Assembly: GCA_946405645.1 (NCBI GenBank)
Contig: CAMJHW010000023.1
Span: forward strand, 1 to 13,578
Length of the DNA stretch: 13,578 bases
Origin: an uncultured Bacteroidales bacterium
GTDB taxonomy: Bacteria; Bacteroidota; Bacteroidia; Bacteroidales; UBA932
Reading direction: 5' to 3'
A program made the translations under genes and the position numbers. The notes under the pieces were generated by a model. That model did not search any database. It was not told the DNA's origin and saw only the letters and a program-made list of their open reading frames with translations. This document shows, in pieces, positions 7,783 through 13,578 of the stretch. Positions within the stretch are counted from its first letter, which is position 1. Every line of letters begins with the position of its first letter.

Positions 7783-8973
7783 CTACTTATGGTCGTTGGG
7801 CCATCCGGCCGGCTTGTTTTTGGTTCCTCCGTTCGCCCTGCAGTCCACGCACCTGCGCGGCGCCCATTCAAAACCCGAGGGGCCGTCACCAAAGACTATG
7901 TCCAACGGTGCGTACCCATTCCTGTAATACATATAGTACTCTGCCGGCTTGACAAGGATGGTCTCGAACTGCTCCGGGTAGGGCTTTTTGTAGAAGTCTT
8001 CGACATCGTTGTCGTAATACATGTCGCCCGTGGCCTGAGCCGCTGCGCTGATGTAGCCTATCACCGGTATGGAAGGGTCGGAAATGCAGTGGATATTGCC
8101 TGGCATCTGGCTTGGAGTGGGCGAGAAGATGGTATCCTGGCCTTGTGAGTTGTCCAGGATATTCTGCCAATACTTATAAGCATCCCCGTCCATGGCTTCG
8201 AGGCGTACTATGATGTGGTACATCATCTGCAAGCGCCTCTCCGTGCGGGGGATGCGGTGGAACTCCAGATCAACGAAGCGGTTGTCCGTCTGGTCGGCGG
8301 TGGAAAAAATCCTGATTTCAGGCGATTCGTAACGGCTCCAGCAGTAATAGTTGTTCTCGCCTTCGGGGAAACGCAGGATCTCGTTGGTCGAGGGCTCATA
8401 ATAGTAGAAGGAGCGGATTTCAGTATGGAACTCCCATTCCTCGGTGAAACTCCAGCGGAAATAGCTGTGCCCGTTGCAGTGCATGCTCAACGCCACGTCC
8501 AGCTCTCCGCGCTCCTCGTCAAGGATGTAGGACATGTCGTCGATCGTGGGAGCTGCGCACACTTCCAGCCAGTCCGATTCGTAGATTTCCCCGGACTCCA
8601 GGTCCTCGAAATGGAGACGGTATCTCTGACCGGTGGGCAAGTCAGTGGTATCGAAAGACAGGAAGTTGGCCGCCCATTCATAGTAACCTATATCAATCGG
8701 GTCATACTCGGGAGGCCGGAATCCTTGATCCAGACGGCTTCCGTCCTCTCCCTCGATATAGCCTGTAATCCTGATTGGCGGCGGTGTGTAATCCTTGACG
8801 TCGAGGGGATAGACCCTTGAGAAATTAAAAGTCGAGATGTTTCCGATATGTATGTCTCCGTCAACGACAAGCCTGCTGTCCCGGGCGTCGAGCTCGGGCT
8901 CGAAAGGATAGATGCAGGCTGAAACGGCCATCAGGATGGCGGCGAAAGCCGCAATGTGGATATACTTTTTCAT
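7783..8973 (-). CDS. DUF4249 family lipoprotein
   Basis: Lipoprotein of 396 residues encoded 5 bases after the STN receptor, with which it should form an outer-membrane pair. The signal peptide ends in a lipobox (AVSAC, Cys20) followed by IYPFEPELDARDSRLVVDGD, the typical opening of DUF4249 proteins. Other family marks are GNIHCISDPSIPVIGYIS at 292-309 and the C-terminal CVDCRANGGTKNKPAGW at 375-391. Besides the lipidated Cys there are six cysteines (139, 166, 211, 296, 375, 378), an even number compatible with disulfides. DUF4249 has no settled biochemical function; its habitual location beside TonB-dependent receptors suggests a lid or substrate-capturing partner, comparable in position but not in fold to SusD. 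The start is fixed by the lipobox distance and the tight gap to the previous stop. Confidence 0.92.
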   Translation of the reverse strand: MKKYIHIAAFAAILMAVSACIYPFEPELDARDSRLVVDGDIHIGNISTFNFSRVYPLDVKDYTPPPIRITGYIEGEDGSRLDQGFRPPEYDPIDIGYYEWAANFLSFDTTDLPTGQRYRLHFEDLESGEIYESDWLEVCAAPTIDDMSYILDEERGELDVALSMHCNGHSYFRWSFTEEWEFHTEIRSFYYYEPSTNEILRFPEGENNYYCWSRYESPEIRIFSTADQTDNRFVDLEFHRIPRTERRLQMMYHIIVRLEAMDGDAYKYWQNILDNSQGQDTIFSPTPSQMPGNIHCISDPSIPVIGYISAAAQATGDMYYDNDVEDFYKKPYPEQFETILVKPAEYYMYYRNGYAPLDIVFGDGPSGFEWAPRRCVDCRANGGTKNKPAGWPNDHK

Positions 8974-8978
8974 GGCCG

Positions 8979-11636
8979 TCAGAATTTAAGGTTGAGATTG
9001 AGATAAGGGATTGCGCAGGCAAATACCGACAGCATGTGTCCGGATATCATCCTGCCGTCATTGGACGAGTAGAATACTGAATACGCATTCTTTCGTGCGG
9101 TTACATTGTACACTCCCAGGGTCCAGGACATATGCGTGAGCTGTCTCAGATAATGGCCCGGTTCTATGTTCATCGCCAGGTCCATCCTGAAGTAATCGGG
9201 TATGCGGTATCCGTTGCGTTCGGAGAATGCAAGCCTCCATCCGTTCTTGTAGTAATACTGCCCGACCGGCAGGGTGACGGGACGTCCGGTTGCGTAATCG
9301 ACATTGACCGACAAGGAGTAGCGGTGGGTGAACTTGTAGTTGGCCGTAAGTTTTGCCTCGTGCGGTTTGTCGTGAGGAGCGTTGTACCATGCGCCTCCGT
9401 TGATAGTCTCCACCCCGCGGTCGTACATCTCGCGCAGCTGCGAACGGGCGTACGAGTAGGAAGCCCAGCCCGTTAGCTTGCCCGTGGTACGCTTGATCAT
9501 GAATTCCACTCCGTATGCCCTGCCGTAGGTCTCCACTAGTTCATCAGCGAGATTGTCGTTCATCAGGAGCGTCGCCCCGGATTTGTAGTCGAGATAGTGT
9601 GACGTCCTCTTGTAATATGCTTCAAGCGACAGGTCCGCCTGCCCTCCTCCGACGGTCCAGTAGAGTCCGGAGGCGGCCTGCCAGCCGTTCTGCGGCCGAA
9701 CATCGGCATTGCACAGTTGCCAGCTGTCGATGGGAGATATGGAAGATGTGTTGGAGATGAGGTGGATATACTGGCTCATCGTGTTGAACCCGGCCTTGAG
9801 CGAAAGATTGTCCCGGAAGGAGTATTTTCCGGACAGGCGTATTTCGGGATTGGCGTAGAACTTCGATGGGTTGAAAGATGCAAGTCCGCTGATACGGAGT
9901 CCTCCTTCGAGCATCAGGGAAGGCGTGACGGTCCAGCTGTCGCTGAAGAACAGCGCAGGCTCCAGCGCCTGCTGCGTATCGAGCCGCCTGCCTTCCACGA
10001 GAGTGTTCTCGTGCAGCGGCATGAGCTCGCCGGGCATCAGCATGTACCATGTCGCGCTGCCTCCGTATGTCAGGTTGTGCGCGTCGCCGGCGGCAAAGTG
10101 AAATGTCGACTTGGCGAACCATTCCTGGATGCCGGTATCTATCCTGTATCCCGACATTTCGTTGAAGTCATTGTCGAATGTTGCACCGTACCTGTCGTAT
10201 CCGGCTACCGCCACGAGGTCGAGGCGGCTGCCGAGGCGGCTGCGCCATTTCATGGACACGTCGAGATTGGAATAACGGAAAGTCGTGTCCCTGTCGAATG
10301 AGAAAGCGTCCCTGGACCAGTAGGCATAGGCCTGGAGGGTATTCCTGTCATTGACCTTGTGGGTGATGCTGGCGTTAAGGTCACTGAAATCAGCCCTTCC
10401 TCCATGGTAGTTGCTGTTCTCGGGAAGCATGTTCAGGATCCAGTTAGAGTACGTGGTGCGGCCTCCGATTATGAACGTAGTCCTGCCCTTGGCCAGAGGA
10501 CCTTCGAGGTGGAAGCGGCTGGTCAGAAGACCGAGCCCGAGCGAACCTTCAACCTTGTTGGAGTTGCCCTCGCGTCCGCGGACGTCCAATACCGACGAGA
10601 TGCGCCCTCCGAATTCCGCGGGGATGGAACTTTTGTAGAGCTCTACCTCGCTGATGACGTCGGGGTTGAAAGCCGAGAATATACCGAACAGATGTGTGGG
10701 ATTGTAAAGGGTTCCGTCGTTGAAAAGGATAAGGTTCTGGTCTGTGGAACCTCCGCGGACATTGAATCCGCTGGAGGCTTCACCCACGGATTTGACTCCG
10801 GGGAGAGTGAGTACGGCTTTGATAATGTCTCCCTCACCGAAGGCGGATGGAATCTTGGTGACGATAGCCGTCCTCATACGCTCGATTCCGAGCCTGGCGT
10901 CGCGGTGGTATGATACCGCATCCGCAGAGACGACCGCCCCTGCAAGGGCGGTGACTTTCTCCTTCATCACCACGTCCAGAGTACCGTCGTCGAAAACCTT
11001 GAGATTGAGATGCATGTCATCCAGCGAATAGCCGCTCATGCTGACCTGGCTTTCGCCGACAGGCAGCGCTATGCGGTAGAATCCATCTGCGTCGGTGACG
11101 GTATAGGCCCCCGTTTTGGTATCGTAGACCGATACGCCGGTCAGGGGCTCTCCGGAGGAAACGTCCCTGACATGGCCGCTGAGATAGACCTTTCCGCTGC
11201 GTCCTGCGGCCGGGTCGCCAATTTCGTAGACCTTGTTGGCATAGGTGACGACAGTATTCTGTTCAGCGAGGAAACGCTTGAGTCCCTCATCGTCGACACT
11301 TGAACTCCCGTCGTCGAAATAGCCCGTCGGAAGCGAGGTGAATACGGTCTTGCTGTGGAGGATGAAGATGCTGCCGCCATAAGTACTGACGACATAGCCG
11401 CTCTCGCGCAGACGGTCCAGCGCCGTTTCCATGAAGCGCTCGCGCGGAGCGGTGACGCTGAAGGTGGACTGCTCCTTCTCGTCCATAATATAATAGATGT
11501 CCTTTCGGAATTCCCTTCTCATGAAGCGCACGAGCGAGTCCATCCCTACACGCCTTACCTCAAGGTCGTTCTGCGCAGCCAAAGTGGCGGCTCCCAGGTT
11601 CAGGGCGGCCAACAGTACCAGAATGATCCTTTTCAT
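8979..11636 (-). CDS. STN-domain TonB-dependent receptor
   Basis: Outer-membrane receptor of 885 residues. A signal peptide (MKRIILVLLAALNLGAATLA, then AQ) is followed by an STN-like domain at about 25-95, a carboxypeptidase-regulatory-like domain at 148-225 (TDADGFYRIALP at 181-192), a plug at about 255-355 (FNVRGGSTDQNLILFNDG at 291-308, then PAEFGGRISSVLDV at 339-352) and a beta-barrel ending LNLNLKF with a terminal Phe. The ATG overlaps the stop of the upstream gene as ATGA (11633-11636), which implies translational coupling. STN domains occur in receptors that signal to a FecR-type anti-sigma factor and in many Bacteroidota receptors; no FecR or sigma gene is present in this window. The partner is the DUF4249 lipoprotein encoded directly downstream rather than SusD. 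Ligand unknown. Confidence 0.94.
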   Translation of the reverse strand: MKRIILVLLAALNLGAATLAAQNDLEVRRVGMDSLVRFMRREFRKDIYYIMDEKEQSTFSVTAPRERFMETALDRLRESGYVVSTYGGSIFILHSKTVFTSLPTGYFDDGSSSVDDEGLKRFLAEQNTVVTYANKVYEIGDPAAGRSGKVYLSGHVRDVSSGEPLTGVSVYDTKTGAYTVTDADGFYRIALPVGESQVSMSGYSLDDMHLNLKVFDDGTLDVVMKEKVTALAGAVVSADAVSYHRDARLGIERMRTAIVTKIPSAFGEGDIIKAVLTLPGVKSVGEASSGFNVRGGSTDQNLILFNDGTLYNPTHLFGIFSAFNPDVISEVELYKSSIPAEFGGRISSVLDVRGREGNSNKVEGSLGLGLLTSRFHLEGPLAKGRTTFIIGGRTTYSNWILNMLPENSNYHGGRADFSDLNASITHKVNDRNTLQAYAYWSRDAFSFDRDTTFRYSNLDVSMKWRSRLGSRLDLVAVAGYDRYGATFDNDFNEMSGYRIDTGIQEWFAKSTFHFAAGDAHNLTYGGSATWYMLMPGELMPLHENTLVEGRRLDTQQALEPALFFSDSWTVTPSLMLEGGLRISGLASFNPSKFYANPEIRLSGKYSFRDNLSLKAGFNTMSQYIHLISNTSSISPIDSWQLCNADVRPQNGWQAASGLYWTVGGGQADLSLEAYYKRTSHYLDYKSGATLLMNDNLADELVETYGRAYGVEFMIKRTTGKLTGWASYSYARSQLREMYDRGVETINGGAWYNAPHDKPHEAKLTANYKFTHRYSLSVNVDYATGRPVTLPVGQYYYKNGWRLAFSERNGYRIPDYFRMDLAMNIEPGHYLRQLTHMSWTLGVYNVTARKNAYSVFYSSNDGRMISGHMLSVFACAIPYLNLNLKF

Positions 11637-12352
11637 CGGGCGGCAATGCTAAGTACCCTAAGACAATAAGCGTCGAAGTCGATACTGGAGGCTGCGAGGG
11701 CCTTGCGTATCTCACTCCGGCGTTCGGGGAATCTCTTTGTCAGGTCGCGTTTGTTCCTTATGCGTGAGAACCGGCCGTCCCTGTCCTTGAAATAGTAAGT
11801 CCTGCTGATGGCGTAATAGTCGTGCACGTCGGACCTGTACCCGGGATCGACATATCCTATCGGGTCACCGTTCATGTTCTGGACCCCGGTCTTCAGCTGT
11901 TTCTTCACGTGCTTGTAAACTTTCTGTTCCCCGTTCCCAAGGATCTCGTACAAGCCTTCAGGTATCACGTCGACCCCTTCGGGGATTCTCTCGAAACGCC
12001 CGCTCTCTGTGGTAATGGTACTTACTGAGCCAACGGGCAGTGCTATGGCAATCGGAGAACCGTCCTTCCTTACCAGCACCTGGTCGGTAATAGCGTCGAT
12101 ATTCACCAGGATGTCATCGTAAAATCGGCCTTCGAACACGATCTCTGCGGGGACGAAAGTGGTTGAGGACCAGTATGGATTGCCGTTCGCGGCATGCTGG
12201 TAGGGATTTGCCTGCTTTCCCCGGAAAAGGACGGAGCCGTTTCCGGCTGCATTCTCGAAAGCCTTGAGTTCCTCAGAAGTTTGTGCCGAAACACAAATGC
12301 TTGACAGCGTTAGGAAAAGAAATGATGCTATTAAGGGGATCTTGTTTTTCAT
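11633..12352 (-). CDS. Secreted protein of unknown function, first gene of operon
   Basis: Protein of 239 residues with a Sec signal peptide (about 1-23, VSA|Q). The Cys at 20 is not in a lipobox, because Ile precedes it. Visible features are NPYWSSTTFVPAEIVFEGRFYDD at 58-80 region (key residues Trp61, Phe66, Gly75, Asp79), a beta-rich middle, and a basic C-terminal helix around RIRNKRDLTKRFPERRSEIR at 197-216. I recall similar small proteins with a C-terminal KxxxLxKxFPxKxxEI-type segment beside TonB receptors in Bacteroidota, but I cannot name a family. The start is unambiguous: an in-frame TAA lies directly before the ATG, and the signal peptide needs this ATG. Its stop overlaps the receptor start by 4 bases, so the two products are probably made together. 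It may be a periplasmic or surface accessory; this is inference. Confidence 0.85.
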   Translation of the reverse strand: MKNKIPLIASFLFLTLSSICVSAQTSEELKAFENAAGNGSVLFRGKQANPYQHAANGNPYWSSTTFVPAEIVFEGRFYDDILVNIDAITDQVLVRKDGSPIAIALPVGSVSTITTESGRFERIPEGVDVIPEGLYEILGNGEQKVYKHVKKQLKTGVQNMNGDPIGYVDPGYRSDVHDYYAISRTYYFKDRDGRFSRIRNKRDLTKRFPERRSEIRKALAASSIDFDAYCLRVLSIAAR

Positions 12353-12358
12353 TTAGCC

Positions 12359-12366
12359 CAAATATA
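12359..12366 (-). promoter_or_regulatory. Bacteroidota -7 promoter element (TATATTTG)
   Basis: On the minus strand this reads TATATTTG, an exact match to the Bacteroides-type TAnnTTTG -7 element. Only six bases (GGCTAA) separate it from the ATG of the secreted-protein gene, so transcription would begin at or very near the start codon. A weak -33-like TTTA lies at 12385-12388, 18 bases upstream, within the neighbouring inverted repeat. No transcript data support it here. Confidence 0.55.
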
Positions 12367-12370
12367 CAAC

Positions 12371-12398
12371 AAAACCTACGTAAATAAACGTAGGTTTT
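12371..12398. terminator. Perfect 11-bp inverted repeat, likely terminator
   Basis: The arms AAAACCTACGT (12371-12381) and ACGTAGGTTTT (12388-12398) pair perfectly around a 6-base AT loop. It lies 29 bases after the stop of the minus-strand carboxylesterase gene; in that direction the stem is followed by TTTTGTTGT, so an intrinsic terminator is the simplest reading. The GC core is only CC/GG plus CG pairs, so it may be weak. It also overlaps the -35/-33 region of the next operon's promoter candidate, so an operator site for a dimeric regulator is an alternative. Confidence 0.65.
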
Positions 12399-12427
12399 GA
12401 TAAAATACTGCGCGGATTCAGCGCTTT

Positions 12428-13578
12428 TTACTCCGCTCTGCGGGCGTTGAACTCATCCAGTTGCTTGAAGCAGCAGGCGTTCAGGATTTCCTGGAGAGGA
12501 CGGTCGAAGTTGTTTCTGACGTAGCATTCGTGATTGAAAACAAAGCATTCGCCGTTGGCTGCAGTGTAGGGACGCCAGGTCGGGAGGCCTTCGACGTTCG
12601 GGTCGCCGGTGATGGCGAAATTGGCCCAGCTCCGGCTCATGTTGTCGGCCAGCTTCCAGTCGGCGTCAGTGACCTCGGGGAGCGTGCGGCCGTGCCGGTC
12701 GGGAGTGTTGAAACAGAAGTTGAGCTCGTAGCCGTGGACGGATCCCTGGTCAGCCGGGGATTTCCAGGTGAACATATACATATACACCGGAGCTTTTCTT
12801 TTGGCAAAGATCGCATCCGCGGTGATCAGGGTCTTGGGACGGAACATCATGTCGATGGAAAGGAGATCCTGCGGAGTGTAGTCCGGCCATGCCTCGGCAA
12901 AGGCTGCGACGTACTCGTCCACTCGGTCCCCGAAGGTGGGCTTCAGCTGCTCTTTGGCTTCGTCCAGAGTCATGGGAGTGCCATAGACGCGCCTCTGGAG
13001 CTCGTTGAAAGTGGTCCCGATCATAAGCGGAACGTCATCGGAGATGCCGGCGAAATCCGGCTGGAAGGGCTGCTGGAGCAGCACTTCGCCGTCCGGCGCG
13101 GGGCCGAAGCCCCACATCATCGGCGTACCCGGGGACCGGGTGCCGATGCTGGCGGCCATGGCCCTCTGGCCGGCCGCGACCAGTTCCCCGTAGGGGACGT
13201 CCTTCATCTTTTCCACCTCGTCCGGGCCGAATCCAAGCTGCTCCACCACGGCGCGGCCGAGCTCCTCGGCCATGGCCTTGGTGTTGACGTTGAGGATCGT
13301 TCCGCTCATGATGATGGCCTTGTGGAAGAGGCCCTTGGCGGCGGGCATGCACATCAGTGTGCCGACCTTGCCGCCGCCTCCTGACTCGCCGAAGATGGTG
13401 ACGTTGGAAGGATCGCCTCCGAATGCCTTGATATTGTCCCGGATCCACTCCAGGGCCTGGACGATGTCGAGCATGCCGACCATTCCGGAATGCTTGTATT
13501 TCTCACCGAAAGAGGAGAGGTCAAGGAATCCGAGGATGTTGAGGCGGTGGTTGAGGCTCACTACGACGACGTCCTGCT
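12428..13578 (-). CDS. Type-B carboxylesterase, 5' partial
   Basis: C-terminal part of an alpha/beta-hydrolase of the carboxylesterase type B (COesterase) family, which hydrolyses carboxylic esters. The frame stays open to the right edge: QDVVVV precedes SLNHRLNILGFLDL, the family's conserved strand, so the GTG at 13559-13561 is an internal Val and not a start. About 382 residues are visible against roughly 500-550 for the family, so about 130, including the oxyanion-hole HGG region, lie outside. Counting that Val as 1, the nucleophile is Ser60 in FGESGGGG (codon 13382-13384), the acid is probably Glu187 in GTTFNELQRR, and the base is His276 in GSVHGYELNF. All three are intact, so the enzyme is probably active. 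The substrate cannot be told. Location is unknown because the N-terminus is missing. It is a separate transcription unit upstream of the TonB-receptor operon; a functional link is not shown. Confidence 0.93.
   Translation of the reverse strand, partial: QDVVVVSLNHRLNILGFLDLSSFGEKYKHSGMVGMLDIVQALEWIRDNIKAFGGDPSNVTIFGESGGGGKVGTLMCMPAAKGLFHKAIIMSGTILNVNTKAMAEELGRAVVEQLGFGPDEVEKMKDVPYGELVAAGQRAMAASIGTRSPGTPMMWGFGPAPDGEVLLQQPFQPDFAGISDDVPLMIGTTFNELQRRVYGTPMTLDEAKEQLKPTFGDRVDEYVAAFAEAWPDYTPQDLLSIDMMFRPKTLITADAIFAKRKAPVYMYMFTWKSPADQGSVHGYELNFCFNTPDRHGRTLPEVTDADWKLADNMSRSWANFAITGDPNVEGLPTWRPYTAANGECFVFNHECYVRNNFDRPLQEILNACCFKQLDEFNARRAE

Noticed and set aside
12461..13384. Long open frame (307 codons) on the + strand opposite the carboxylesterase
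   Set aside because: The opposite strand codes for a conserved esterase with an intact catalytic triad; the + product resembles no protein and has no promoter or start context.
13559..13561. GTG as the start of the carboxylesterase
   Set aside because: The upstream in-frame codons give QDVVVV, which completes a conserved family strand; the protein is cut by the window edge.
1..13578. CRISPR arrays, tRNA or rRNA genes, insertion sequences, prophage
   Set aside because: No repeat-spacer pattern, RNA gene signature, transposase or phage gene was seen; the only repeats are the in-gene duplication and the two hairpins.

Overview
The window looks like a chromosomal segment of a moderately GC-rich member of the phylum Bacteroidota, most likely order Bacteroidales. 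The evidence is two TonB-dependent receptors with carboxypeptidase-regulatory-like N-terminal domains, a BACON-domain lipoprotein, a DUF4249 lipoprotein, start codons without clear Shine-Dalgarno sequences, and a TAnnTTTG-type promoter element. Genus cannot be fixed from this sequence. No tRNA, rRNA, CRISPR array, insertion sequence or phage gene was seen, and no gene-free stretch exceeds 100 bases.

Region A (bases 1-6110, + strand) is a three-gene operon: an Oar-like TonB-dependent receptor whose start codon lies just left of the window, a surface-type lipoprotein with two BACON-like domains and five predicted OB-fold-like modules, and a small outer-membrane beta-barrel protein. The gaps are 15 and 12 bases, and the operon ends at a strong hairpin terminator. 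Its proteins should act together at the outer membrane. The ligand is unknown; the lipoprotein carries the binding modules and the receptor would do TonB-driven transport.

Region B (bases 6109-12366, - strand) is a compact four-gene operon, converging on region A across a shared two-way terminator. In transcription order it encodes a small secreted protein, a TonB-dependent receptor with an STN domain, a DUF4249 lipoprotein, and a macroglobulin-like protein carrying a plug-like domain without a barrel. Junctions are a 4-base ATGA overlap and gaps of 5 and 3 bases. This reads as a second outer-membrane uptake or surface system. It has no SusD partner and no sigma/anti-sigma pair in view. A promoter candidate lies almost on top of the first start codon.

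Region C (bases 12428-13578, - strand) is the C-terminal part of a type-B carboxylesterase with an intact Ser-Glu-His triad; its 5' end lies outside the window. A perfect 11-bp inverted repeat between it and region B probably terminates it and overlaps the promoter region of the downstream operon.

The most notable points are the internally duplicated OB-fold lipoprotein, the SusD-less receptor operons, the orphan plug-like domain, and the possible leaderless start of operon B. None of these proves a new system; they are candidates for testing.
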